Positions 26,761-34,597 of a stretch of DNA of 64,000 nt are shown here, piece by piece (the first letter of the stretch is position 1; the number at the start of each line of letters is the position of its first letter). Source of the stretch: Candidatus Omnitrophota bacterium (lineage in GTDB: Bacteria; Omnitrophota; Gorgyraeia; 2-02-FULL-51-18); contig JAJVIE010000003.1 in NCBI GenBank assembly GCA_022072175.1, positions 120,598-184,597 on the forward strand, written 5' to 3'. Below the pieces are notes generated by a model that was given only the letters and a program-made list of their open reading frames with translations, had not been told where the DNA came from and searched no databases. The translations under genes were made by a program, and so were the position numbers.

Positions 26761-26997
26761 ATGAGACCGATGGACAACGAGAAGGTCGAGCGCCTCTTCG
26801 CGGAGGTGCGCGTGGAAAAAGAGCGGATCGAGCGTCTGATCTCGGACCTTGAGTGGCAGGGTCGGGTGAGCGACGAGGACCTGCGGTACATGGACGGCGC
26901 CCTGCAGGAAGTGGAGCGCACGATCCGCCGTATCCGGGAGAAATGCCGGGAGTCCGGGCCTTCGGTCCGCCTCTTCGGCAAAGGAGGGGATTCATGA
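26761..26997 (+). CDS. Small charged helical protein of unknown function
   Basis: A 78-residue protein, almost wholly predicted helix and rich in Glu, Arg and Lys (EKVERLFAEVRVEKERIERL), probably a coiled coil. AAAGGAGAA lies seven bases before ATG 26761. It is the first gene behind the palindromic operator and overlaps the next small gene (ATGA). I do not recognise the family. Confidence 0.75.
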   Translation: MRPMDNEKVERLFAEVRVEKERIERLISDLEWQGRVSDEDLRYMDGALQEVERTIRRIREKCRESGPSVRLFGKGGDS

Positions 26998-27215
26998 GGA
27001 TTTCATGTTTCGTTCACGAGGCGCTCATCGGACCCGCGTATGCTTGGCCGCGTCAGCTCAAGGAGGTGCTTATGAAGCGTCTGACAGCCTATCCCCCCGG
27101 CGACAACTGGCCTGAGACGACCGTCTGCGACCCTGTCGACATGAGCCTTGTGGACGGGCTCAAGATCGGTTTGCAGCGGTTGAGAGAAGCCCGGTTCAGT
27201 TGGTGGGATGATTGA
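26994..27215 (+). CDS. Small hypothetical protein with two possible starts
   Basis: ATG 26994 follows AAAGGAGGGG and overlaps the upstream stop, giving 73 residues. An internal ATG at 27072 follows a perfect AAGGAGG five bases upstream and gives a 47-residue product ending in SWWDD. Two good ribosome sites in one frame suggest two forms, or that the shorter is the real one. A hairpin follows the stop codon. Function unknown. Confidence 0.6.
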   Translation: MRISCFVHEALIGPAYAWPRQLKEVLMKRLTAYPPGDNWPETTVCDPVDMSLVDGLKIGLQRLREARFSWWDD

Positions 27216-27217
27216 CC

Positions 27218-27254
27218 CTCAAGCCCCTATCGGGGCTTGAGTCCGCGCGTTTTT
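27218..27254 (+). terminator. Hairpin after the small operon
   Basis: CTCAAGCCCC (27218-27227), loop TATC, GGGGCTTGAG (27232-27241): a perfect 10-bp stem. A T5 run follows only after eight bases (27250-27254), so termination may be partial. The right arm also contains the -35 of the next gene. Confidence 0.65.
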
Positions 27255-27265
27255 CGAGCGATACT
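27237..27265 (+). promoter_or_regulatory. Promoter giving a probably leaderless mRNA for 27273
   Basis: TTGAGT (27237-27242), 17-base spacer, GATACT (27260-27265). ATG 27273 lies seven bases beyond the -10, at the predicted transcription start, with no ribosome site. The -35 is part of the preceding hairpin. Confidence 0.6.
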
Positions 27266-27272
27266 AAAGAGA

Positions 27273-27998
27273 ATGACCGCTCGAGGACGCGTTTTGTTTT
27301 CGCTCTCCCTGTTACCGACGGCGCTGACCGTCACGCTGGCGTTCCTGGCGGCTACGCCGGTCCTGTCCGCCGAGAGCGCCCTCGAGCGTCATCACCCTCC
27401 CGCCGTCTCCGAAACGGACCCTGACAACGCCCTTCACTTGCATCTGCTGCGCTTGGACCGTTTCGCGGTCAAGTTCGACCGGCCCGTCCGCCAGGTGCGC
27501 CCCTGGGACCTGACCGTCAACGGCCGACCGGCGCGGTTGCTGGTCGGGCAGGGCAACGGCCCCTACGTGTTCCAGGACTTCGATCCGCCGTCCTCCGGTC
27601 CGGTCGAGGTGCTCTTGTCCGCCGGCGAGATCCGCAGCGAAGAGGGCCGCGTACCTTTCGAGGGGCGCCGATGGACGTTCTGGCTCTGGGATCCGGCGCA
27701 GGACACGGACGATGACGGACTGTACAACCGCACGGAGATCGAGAGGGGCATCGACCCTCTGGCCGATGACACTGACGGTGACGGGATCCCCGACGAGGTC
27801 GAGCTCGCCTATCCCTGCCTCAACGCCGCGATCGACGAGACCGCCAAGATGCGCCATCTGACGGGGGACGAGCGCTTGAGCCGGGACTTCGACGGGGACG
27901 GTATCAGTGATCTGGACGAGTTCAGGCGGGGAACGGATCCCTGTCTTGCCCCCGAGCGGGCGCGCGCGCTCGACAAGCCGGTCTTGGAGGGGTCGTGA
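27273..27998 (+). CDS. Exported protein with thrombospondin type 3-like Ca-binding repeats
   Basis: A 241-residue secreted protein. A signal peptide (MTARGRV... ending PVLSA) is followed by a beta-rich segment of unknown type (about 50-150) and three calcium-loop repeats of the DTDDDGLYNRTE, DTDGDGIPDEVE and DFDGDGISDLDE kind (about 150-230). Such repeats bind Ca2+ in surface proteins. A similar loop array is found in the 29341 gene. The next gene overlaps its stop. Confidence 0.8.
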   Translation: MTARGRVLFSLSLLPTALTVTLAFLAATPVLSAESALERHHPPAVSETDPDNALHLHLLRLDRFAVKFDRPVRQVRPWDLTVNGRPARLLVGQGNGPYVFQDFDPPSSGPVEVLLSAGEIRSEEGRVPFEGRRWTFWLWDPAQDTDDDGLYNRTEIERGIDPLADDTDGDGIPDEVELAYPCLNAAIDETAKMRHLTGDERLSRDFDGDGISDLDEFRRGTDPCLAPERARALDKPVLEGS

Positions 27999-28801
27999 TG
28001 GAGAGGATCGGATCGAGAGTGGTGTTGGCGCTTGTCTTGTTGTCCTCGCTCACGACACCGGTCAAGGCGGCCGTCGAGACCCAGGAGGTCGAGTATCGCG
28101 ACGGGCAGACGCTGCTGCGCGGTTTTCTCGCCGCGGATACCTCCAGCGACGACCCGCGCCCCGGTATCCTGGTCGTGCACGAATACAAGGGGCTGGGCGA
28201 GTACGCCAAGCGCCGGGCGGTGCAGTTGGCGGAAATGGGTTATGTGGCCTTCGCCGTGGATATGTACGGGCAGGACGTTCGGCCGACCACTCATGAGGAA
28301 GCCGCCGCGACCGCCGGTGTCTACAAGTCGGACCGGTCGCTGATGCGTCAGCGGATCCTCGCCGGCTATGAGGTGCTCGGCGCGCACCCGCTGACCGACC
28401 CTTCGCGCATCGGAGCCGTCGGTTACTGTTTCGGCGGCACGACGGTGCTCGAACTGGCCCGTTCCGGCGCTCCCGTGGCGGGTGTGGTGAGCTTCCACGG
28501 AGCGTTGTCGTCGCCACGGCCGTCGGATGCCCGCGCGATCAAGGGCCGCGTGCTGGTCCTTCATGGCGCCTCCGATCCTCACATCGGACCGGACGAGGTC
28601 GAGGCGTTCCGCCGGGAAATGGAGGAGGCCGGGGTCAAATGGCGCCTGATCTCCTATGAAGGAGCGGTCCACAGCTTCACGGTCCCGGAGGCCGGCGACG
28701 ACCCTTCGACGGGCGTGGCCTACAATGCGGAGGCCGACCGCCGCTCGTGGGAGGAGATGACGAACTTCTTCCGCGAGATCTTCGCCCCCGCGCCGGTGTG
28801 A
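27998..28801 (+). CDS. Secreted dienelactone hydrolase family protein
   Basis: A 267-residue alpha/beta hydrolase with a signal peptide (cleaved near VKA-AV). The triad is visible: Cys nucleophile in GYCFGG, Asp in GASDPH and His in AVHSF. The family opens lactones or cleaves small esters; being exported, it may act on imported or cell-wall esters. GGAGG lies seven bases before ATG 27998. Its stop overlaps the following GTG. Confidence 0.88.
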   Translation: MERIGSRVVLALVLLSSLTTPVKAAVETQEVEYRDGQTLLRGFLAADTSSDDPRPGILVVHEYKGLGEYAKRRAVQLAEMGYVAFAVDMYGQDVRPTTHEEAAATAGVYKSDRSLMRQRILAGYEVLGAHPLTDPSRIGAVGYCFGGTTVLELARSGAPVAGVVSFHGALSSPRPSDARAIKGRVLVLHGASDPHIGPDEVEAFRREMEEAGVKWRLISYEGAVHSFTVPEAGDDPSTGVAYNAEADRRSWEEMTNFFREIFAPAPV

Positions 28802-29313
28802 GAACCTACATCCTCGATGGATACAATCTGATCCACCGGATGAAGGGGCTGCGCGCTGAGCTCGATCAGGGGCTCGAGGCCGCCAGGGCCCGGCTAGAGG
28901 CGCGGTGCCTGCCGCTGTTGCGGCGCAAGGACGTGCGGGCCGTGTTCGTGGTGTACGACGGCCGTCAGGAGGCCGAGGAGCGGCGACCCAGCGGGCTGAG
29001 GATCATCTACACCCGCGGCAAGGAGAGCGCGGACAGCCGGATCCTGCGCCTGGTCCGCGAGGAAGAGGGCCGCGCCGGAGAATGCATCATCGTGACGGAC
29101 GATCGTGAGGTCGGCTGGCACGGCAAGGGCTTGGGCGGGCGGGTGATCGGTTGCGCGGAGCTCGAGGCCCTGCTCGAGGGAGAGGGCCGCCGGGCTTCAG
29201 GTTCCGGCGGATCCGGCAACAAGAGCCCCTCCGGACACGCGCCCAAGGAAGGATTGAAGACGTCGGATTGCAAACGGATCACCGACGAGTACCGCAAACA
29301 ACTGGGCCTCTGA
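28798..29313 (+). CDS. YacP/Rae1-like NYN-domain nuclease
   Basis: A 171-residue PIN-like NYN protein. ILDGYNLIHR at the N-terminus, ARLEA, VVYDG and IVTDDREV match the YacP family, which includes the ribosome-dependent mRNA endonuclease Rae1. GTG 28798 overlaps the hydrolase stop and places the DGYN motif at residue 7. A Gly/Ser-rich linker (about 124-142) leads to a short basic tail. A second, diverged member is at 42986. Confidence 0.85.
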   Translation: MRTYILDGYNLIHRMKGLRAELDQGLEAARARLEARCLPLLRRKDVRAVFVVYDGRQEAEERRPSGLRIIYTRGKESADSRILRLVREEEGRAGECIIVTDDREVGWHGKGLGGRVIGCAELEALLEGEGRRASGSGGSGNKSPSGHAPKEGLKTSDCKRITDEYRKQLGL

Positions 29314-29340
29314 GCCCGCCGAAGACAAGGAGGTTCGTTC

Positions 29341-29670
29341 ATGGTCCGCACGATCCCGATCATCGTTCTGCTTCTGTGCGCGGGTCCCGCCGCGGCGCAC
29401 GCCGAGGGCGCGGAGCCCGCGCCGGCCCCCGAAACCGCCGCGGCGCCGTCGGTGCCGCTCACGCCCAAGAGCGTCGCGACCGACCAGAACAAGGATGGCA
29501 AGCCCGACCAGTGGGAGCACTATGAGAACGGCGTGATCGCCCGGCTGGAGACCGATACCAACTATGACGGGAAGGTCGACGAGGTGGCGTATTTCGAGGA
29601 GAAGCGCCTGGTCCGGGGCGAGAAGGACATCGACCACGACGGCAAGATGGACCAGTGGTTCACGTACTGA
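29341..29670 (+). CDS. Exported small protein with three Ca-loop repeats
   Basis: A 109-residue secreted protein: signal peptide (MVRTIPIIVLLLCAG...), a Pro/Ala-rich linker, then three DxNxDGxxD repeats ending in aromatic strands (DGKPDQWEHY, DGKVDEVAYF, DGKMDQWFTY). AAGGAGG precedes the ATG. Its TGA directly abuts the stop codon of the convergent permease gene, with no intergenic base. Confidence 0.85.
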   Translation: MVRTIPIIVLLLCAGPAAAHAEGAEPAPAPETAAAPSVPLTPKSVATDQNKDGKPDQWEHYENGVIARLETDTNYDGKVDEVAYFEEKRLVRGEKDIDHDGKMDQWFTY

Positions 29671-30477
29671 TCAGTCGAGCCCGAGCCGTCCCAGGCGGCC
29701 GGTGTTCTTGGCTTGACCGTAGAGGAACCTGAAGACCATCGAGGCGGCCGCGAAGGCCACGAGGTTCATCCCGAAAGACGCCCATAGCGACGCGGAGGCC
29801 ATGCGTCCGGTCGCCAGCACTTCACGCATGCCTTCGAAGACGTGGGTGCTGGGCAGAAGGAGCGCGAAGGGACGCAGCCATTCCGGCAGCGTCGACAGGG
29901 GATAGTAGATCGCCGACAGCGGCTGGACCAGGAACGGGATGCCCCAGATCAGAGCTTCCGCCGCGTGTCCCCAGCGGATGACCAAGGCCGACGTGAACAC
30001 ACCGAGCGCCCACCCGAACAGGAACAGGTTCGCCGCCAGCGGGACCAGATACAGCCCCATGGCGTCCGCCAGATCGAAGCGGTAGAGCCCGTAGGCCAGG
30101 GCCCACAAGATCGCCGTGATCACGCAGGTCTTCAAGAAGCCGTAGATGAAGGTCGCCGTCAGCCATTCCCAGATCCGCAGGGGGGAGACGAGCACGTTGA
30201 CGATGTTCTGTGTCCAGACGTCCTCGATGACCGCGATGCTGACCCCCTGCTGGCTGCGATAGAGGATGTCCCAGAAGATCATCGCGCCGATCAGGAACAC
30301 CGCGATGCGCACCGCCGGGTCGGCGGAGAGACTGCGCACGTACACCGAGACGAACCCCCACACCAACAGCTCCATCACCGGCCAGAAAACGATCTCGAAG
30401 ACCCGCGGCAGGCTTCGCTTGTGCAGATAAGCGTAGCGGAGCACGACGGCGCCGATGCGGCGGAGGGAAGCGTTCAC
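29671..30477 (-). CDS. ABC-2 type transporter permease
   Basis: A 268-residue inner-membrane permease with about six hydrophobic helices and the ABC2 segment LSTLPEWLRPFALLLPSTHVFEGMREVL. This type exports drugs or polysaccharides, or serves NodI/J-like systems. Its start overlaps the ATPase gene by four bases; the two subunits form one exporter. Substrate unknown. Confidence 0.9.
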   Translation of the reverse strand: MNASLRRIGAVVLRYAYLHKRSLPRVFEIVFWPVMELLVWGFVSVYVRSLSADPAVRIAVFLIGAMIFWDILYRSQQGVSIAVIEDVWTQNIVNVLVSPLRIWEWLTATFIYGFLKTCVITAILWALAYGLYRFDLADAMGLYLVPLAANLFLFGWALGVFTSALVIRWGHAAEALIWGIPFLVQPLSAIYYPLSTLPEWLRPFALLLPSTHVFEGMREVLATGRMASASLWASFGMNLVAFAAASMVFRFLYGQAKNTGRLGRLGLD

Positions 30478-31235
30478 GACCCGCCCCCGGCGGAGCCGTG
30501 TTCTTTGCGGACGATCTTGATGAACAATTCGTCCAGGTCCCGCGTGCCGTAGCGCGCCAGCACCTCCCGCGGCGGACCCTCGGCGATCTTGAGGCCCTGA
30601 TGGAGGAAAACGATGCTGTCACAGAGCTCCTCGACCTCCGGCATGTTGTGGGACGTGTAGAGGATGCCGATGCCCCTCTCACGCTGGATGCGGCGCAGGG
30701 TCGTGCGCACATGGTCGGCCATCTCGGGGTCGAGGCTCGCGGTCGGCTCGTCCAGGAGGAGCAGTTCGGGGTCGTTGAGGAGACACTTCACCAGGTTGAC
30801 GCGGGTCTTCTCGCCGGAGGAGAGCGAGCCGGTCAGGCGCCCCGACAGTTCGGCGACGCCGAACAGCTCGAGCAGTTCCTCCACCTTGCGACGCGCGTCA
30901 CGCACCCCGTACAATCCGGCAAAAACATTGAGGTTCTCGTACACCTTGAGGTTGGAGGGCAGTTGGACGTACGCGGAGGCGAAGTTCATGCGCTCGGCGA
31001 TGCGGTGACGCTCTCGGCCGGGGTCCATACCGAGCACGCGGACCTGTCCGGACCCCGGGGTCAACAGCCCCATCAAGATGTGAATGGCCGTGGTCTTGCC
31101 CGCTCCGTTGGGTCCCAAGAGACCCAGGATCCGGCCCCGTTGCAGGGTCAGGTCCAGCCCGCTCAGGGCGACGGTGCTGCCGTAGGTCTTGGAGAGGCCC
31201 GTGACGCGGACGAGGAGGGCAGGGTCGGTGGACAT
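30474..31235 (-). CDS. ABC transporter ATPase
   Basis: A 253-residue ATPase with Walker A GPNGAGKTT, signature LSSGEKTRVNLVKCL, Walker B LLLLDEPTASLDP and switch His in TSHNMPEVEEL. The short accessory-domain-free form with DrrA-like sequence fits an ABC-2 exporter. It is divergent from the lipoprotein gene at 31353. I see only a loose -35 (TTGACG) on its side of the gap. Confidence 0.94.
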   Translation of the reverse strand: MSTDPALLVRVTGLSKTYGSTVALSGLDLTLQRGRILGLLGPNGAGKTTAIHILMGLLTPGSGQVRVLGMDPGRERHRIAERMNFASAYVQLPSNLKVYENLNVFAGLYGVRDARRKVEELLELFGVAELSGRLTGSLSSGEKTRVNLVKCLLNDPELLLLDEPTASLDPEMADHVRTTLRRIQRERGIGILYTSHNMPEVEELCDSIVFLHQGLKIAEGPPREVLARYGTRDLDELFIKIVRKEHGSAGGGS

Positions 31236-31296
31236 GGCAGTTGGATTCTCTCACAGGGGACCGTCCCGGCCAAGCGTCAAATCCGCGGTTTTTTGA

Positions 31297-31324
31297 TTGC
31301 GTCCGGGGAGGTGCTCTGTATAAT
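31297..31324 (+). promoter_or_regulatory. Promoter for the lipoprotein at 31353
   Basis: TTGCGT (31297-31302), 16-base spacer, perfect TATAAT (31319-31324). Leader about 22 bases, including AAGGAGAG before ATG 31353. Confidence 0.75.
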
Positions 31325-31352
31325 GATTTAAACCCAACAAGGAGAGTTCTGC

Positions 31353-31775
31353 ATGAAGCGCTCGCTCGTCCCGTTTTCCGCGTTGTTGTTGGTCGTGACG
31401 TTGGTCCCCGGTTGCGCGACGGCCCGCGCCCGCAAGGCGGCCGATTCCGAGTATCAGAACCAGCTCTCCTCGCTGCAGAACGAACTGCAGAGCAAGGACC
31501 AGCAGATCCAGGACCTCCAGTACCAGCTCGAGCAGGTGCAGCGCGCCAACTACGACACCACCGGCGGCTCGTCGTCGACCTCCTCGGTGATCCGCGTCTC
31601 CGGCGTGGACGTCAAGGACGTGCAGAGGGCGTTGGCCCGGGCGGGTTTCAACCCCGGTCCCGTGGACGGCCGTCTCGGTAAGAAGACCAAGGCCGCGATC
31701 AAGGCTTTCCAGCGCCGCAACAACCTCAAGGCGGACGGTATCGTCGGCGAGCGCACCTGGTCCCTGCTCAAGTAA
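31353..31775 (+). CDS. Lipoprotein with coiled coil and peptidoglycan-binding domain
   Basis: A 140-residue lipoprotein: lipobox VPGC (Cys about residue 21), Gln/Glu/Leu coiled coil (about 33-66), Ser/Thr linker, and PG_binding_1 (about 85-140, VDGRLGKKTKAAIKAFQ and ADGIVGERTW). The layout, membrane anchor, helical spacer and wall-binding domain, resembles Lpp/Pal-like envelope tethers in logic but not in sequence. Paralog of the 6116 gene. Confidence 0.9.
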   Translation: MKRSLVPFSALLLVVTLVPGCATARARKAADSEYQNQLSSLQNELQSKDQQIQDLQYQLEQVQRANYDTTGGSSSTSSVIRVSGVDVKDVQRALARAGFNPGPVDGRLGKKTKAAIKAFQRRNNLKADGIVGERTWSLLK

Positions 31776-31792
31776 GAAGGTCCGCGAGGGGC

Positions 31793-32074
31793 GTGTTCCG
31801 GCACATCGTCCTCTTCAAGATCGCGGCGCGACACCTGCCGGTGTACCGCGCCGACTGCCGGATGTGGGCCAAAGAAGCGCGCAAGCATCCGGGTTTCATC
31901 CGTTACGAGACCCTGGAGCGGACGAACGCCAAAGGACAGTACGCCTCCTGCTACACGTGGCGCAGTGAGCGGGACCACCGGCGGTTCATGGACGAACATC
32001 ATGACCGGTTGGTGTCCCTCTCGCGTTGCCCCGTCGAGGTCGTGGGCTACTTCAACTACAAGAACGACCGCTGA
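31793..32074 (+). CDS. Dabb/ABM-like alpha-beta barrel protein
   Basis: A 93-residue protein with the opening FRHIVLFKI typical of the Dabb stress-responsive barrel and the HPGFIRYETL strand common to monooxygenase-like (ABM) proteins. Such small dimeric ferredoxin-fold barrels have varied, often unknown roles. GTG 31793 is the start. It lies between the lipoprotein and mgtE. Confidence 0.65.
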   Translation: MFRHIVLFKIAARHLPVYRADCRMWAKEARKHPGFIRYETLERTNAKGQYASCYTWRSERDHRRFMDEHHDRLVSLSRCPVEVVGYFNYKNDR

Positions 32075-32116
32075 TCCCGCGGAGACCCCCGCTCCGCGCC
32101 GCGGTCACCGGTACCT

Positions 32117-33499
32117 ATGACCCACCAACCCCACTCGATCGTCCTGCTCGTACCCGAGATCAAGGAGCTCCTGCGCGCCAAGGACTACGCGCTGCTCAAG
32201 AGCGTGCTCAAGGAATGCAACCCGGTCGATTTCGCCGATGCCTGGAGGATGTTCGAGGACGGGGAGAAGCTCCAGATCTTCAAGCTCTTCAACACCGCCT
32301 CGGCTCTGCGCCTGTTCGAGACGCTCGAGGTCGAGGACCAGCGTTCGCTGCTCGATAAGCTCTCGGCCGAGAACGTCGCTCCGCTGCTGGAGGGCATGGA
32401 TTCTCCCGATCTGGCCAAGATCTTCAACCGCATGCCGGCCCGCGCGGTCAAGAAAATGACCAGCCTCATCAAGCGCCAGGAAGCCCTGGCTCACATCGAC
32501 CTGCTCATGAAATACCCCGAACACACGGCCGGCAGTATCATGCATCCGGAGTTCGTCAAGCTGACCCCGAAGAACACCGCGCGTCAGGCGCTCTCGCGGC
32601 TGTCGGCGATCCTGAGGCCCAACCAGCAGAAGGACCACCTGTACTCTCTGTTCGTCACCGACGAAGAGGGTCGGGTGGTCGGCGCGCTGACCTTGCAGGA
32701 CCTGATCGCGGCACCCGAGGACGAGGTGCTCTCGGAGCTGATGACCTCGGTGGAGAGCCTCAAGATCCTCCCTCACGTCGACCAGGAAGAAGTGGCCCGG
32801 CTGTTCGCCAAGTACCAGCTGACCGCCGCTCCCGTGACCGACGATCACGGCAGGTTGCTGGGTGTGATCACGGCCAACGACATGCTCTCCATCGTCCGTC
32901 AGGAGGCGACCGAGGATATCGCGAAGATGGTCGGTACGCGCGCCGTCGACGTGAACACCCGATCCATCTTCAAGATCGTCGGCTATCGCATGCCCTGGCT
33001 CCTGGTCACGCTCGGCGCGGGCATGGTGATCTCGCTCATCATCCGGTCGTTCGAGCCGATCCTGGCGCAGGTGATCGCTCTGGCGTCGTTCTCGCCGCTC
33101 ATCGCGGGCATGGGAGGCAACGTGGGTTCCCAGTCGGCGACCATCGTCGTGCGCAGTATCGCGCTGGGACAGATCAACGGACACCGCAAGATGACCACCA
33201 TCCTGCGCGAAGCGGGGGTGGGGCTGACCATGGGCGTGGTGTACGGAGGGCTCCTGGGGCTCATCGCCTACGGGATCTACGGGGACCGGTACCACCTGCA
33301 GTTCTCCCTGGTCGTGGCGGTCGGCATGTGCACGTCCATGACCATCGCGGCGATCATGGGCGCGGTCGGGCCGATCCTGCTCGACCAGCTCGAGATCGAC
33401 CCGGCGACGGCGACCGGCCCTCTCATCACGACGTTCACCGACATCATCTCCAACCTGACGTATTTCGCGCTGGCCACCGCGCTCCTGGTCCGGACGTAA
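32117..33499 (+). CDS. mgtE: Magnesium transporter MgtE
   Basis: A 460-residue Mg2+ channel. A MgtE N domain (about 10-125) ends at YPEHTAGSIM, followed by two CBS domains (about 130-260) that sense Mg2+, a plug helix and five membrane helices. The pore region reads PLIAGMGGNVGSQSAT and the last helices contain TTFTDIISNLTYF. Its stop overlaps the Nudix start (TAATG). No M-box-like leader is visible in the 42-base gap upstream. Confidence 0.96.
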   Translation: MTHQPHSIVLLVPEIKELLRAKDYALLKSVLKECNPVDFADAWRMFEDGEKLQIFKLFNTASALRLFETLEVEDQRSLLDKLSAENVAPLLEGMDSPDLAKIFNRMPARAVKKMTSLIKRQEALAHIDLLMKYPEHTAGSIMHPEFVKLTPKNTARQALSRLSAILRPNQQKDHLYSLFVTDEEGRVVGALTLQDLIAAPEDEVLSELMTSVESLKILPHVDQEEVARLFAKYQLTAAPVTDDHGRLLGVITANDMLSIVRQEATEDIAKMVGTRAVDVNTRSIFKIVGYRMPWLLVTLGAGMVISLIIRSFEPILAQVIALASFSPLIAGMGGNVGSQSATIVVRSIALGQINGHRKMTTILREAGVGLTMGVVYGGLLGLIAYGIYGDRYHLQFSLVVAVGMCTSMTIAAIMGAVGPILLDQLEIDPATATGPLITTFTDIISNLTYFALATALLVRT

Positions 33500-33966
33500 T
33501 GCCCCACATCAACGAACTGTTCGACTACGTGGTCTCGATCTTCATCGTGCGCCGCGACCGGGTGCTCCTGGTCCACCACAAACGCTATGACGAGTGGCTG
33601 CCCATCGGTGGCCACATCGAGCTCGACGAGGACCCGGAGCAGGCCCTGCGACGGGAAGTGAGGGAGGAGTGCGGGCTGCGCGTGCGCCTGTTGAACCCGA
33701 CCCCCGACATCGCCCACCGGGACGTCAAGCCTCTGCCGACCCCCTCGTACATGGACGTGCACAGGATCTCGCGGACCCATGGACACATCGCCTTCGTCTA
33801 TTTCGCGGTCTCGACATCCGGTGAAGTGCGACTGCACGAGAGGGAGCACCGTGAGTACCGTTGGGTGCCGGCTTCGGAACTGGGCTCGCCGGACCTGCGG
33901 CTGACCCGGTCCATCCGTTTCTATTGCCGCAAAGCCCTTGAGGCGGCACGGCGTGCGCGTCGCTGA
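33499..33966 (+). CDS. Nudix hydrolase
   Basis: A 155-residue Nudix protein. The full Nudix box (Gx5Ex7REVREECGL) starts at Gly in PIGGHIELDEDP near residue 38. It would hydrolyse a nucleoside diphosphate linked to another group; the exact substrate cannot be read from sequence. ATG 33499 overlaps the mgtE stop by one base. Confidence 0.92.
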   Translation: MPHINELFDYVVSIFIVRRDRVLLVHHKRYDEWLPIGGHIELDEDPEQALRREVREECGLRVRLLNPTPDIAHRDVKPLPTPSYMDVHRISRTHGHIAFVYFAVSTSGEVRLHEREHREYRWVPASELGSPDLRLTRSIRFYCRKALEAARRARR

Positions 33967-34597
33967 CGCCCGGAGAGCGGTCGCGCTGGCGGCCGCTCTG
34001 CTGGCGATGGCGCAGTTGGAGGCGTCCGCGGCGGGGCGCCTCAAGGTCCTGCATGCTACAGGGCGCGTGGAGGTCCGTTCGGCCGGGGGCGGTCCTTGGA
34101 AACCATTGGCGAAGGGCGATCCGGTCATCCTGCCGGCGATGGTGCGGACCGCCCCGGGGGCCGAGGCGATCGTTCTGATGGATTGGCGTCTGCGCGCTGC
34201 CGTCCGCCTCCCGTCCGGCAGTCAAGTCCGGCTCGAGACACCCGTCGATCTGGTGCTCGAGAGCGGGCAGGCTTGGGTGCTGGTCGACGAGCCCCTCACC
34301 AATCATCCTGAGATGCGCGTGCGGTCCGGGCGCATGGCCCTGCGGGCGCCGGTCGGCAGCTTCGTTGTCCGGGATCCCAAGGCGCCGTCCGTCGAGGTGT
34401 ACAACGACACGGCCACAGTATCGTTGTCCGGAGGCTCTTCGACCGAAGTGCCGGAAGGATACCGCCTGGACGCCTCCGGCCAGGTCCGGAGGCTTCAGTA
34501 CGCCGATTACTCGGCCTGGCGCGAATACGCCAACGCGTACACCCGTCTCAAGGACGACTGGGCCGTCCGACAATTGGAGGAGGAGTATTCGTCATGA
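33953..34597 (+). CDS. Exported FecR-like domain protein
   Basis: A 214-residue secreted protein. A signal peptide (ending ASAAG) leads into a FecR-type beta domain: GRVEVRSAGGGPWKPLAKGD, LPSGSQVRLE, and ESGQAWVLVDE, MRVRSGRMALRAPVGSFVV. In FecR proteins this domain detects a periplasmic signal, but no sigma factor gene accompanies it here, so it may simply be a structural envelope domain. GTG 33953 is chosen for the smaller overlap with the Nudix gene; TTG 33938 is the alternative. Confidence 0.75.
   Translation: MRVADARRAVALAAALLAMAQLEASAAGRLKVLHATGRVEVRSAGGGPWKPLAKGDPVILPAMVRTAPGAEAIVLMDWRLRAAVRLPSGSQVRLETPVDLVLESGQAWVLVDEPLTNHPEMRVRSGRMALRAPVGSFVVRDPKAPSVEVYNDTATVSLSGGSSTEVPEGYRLDASGQVRRLQYADYSAWREYANAYTRLKDDWAVRQLEEEYSS

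Noticed and set aside
32075-32116. Magnesium riboswitch upstream of mgtE
   Set aside because: The gap is only 42 bases, too short for an M-box, and no matching fold is visible.
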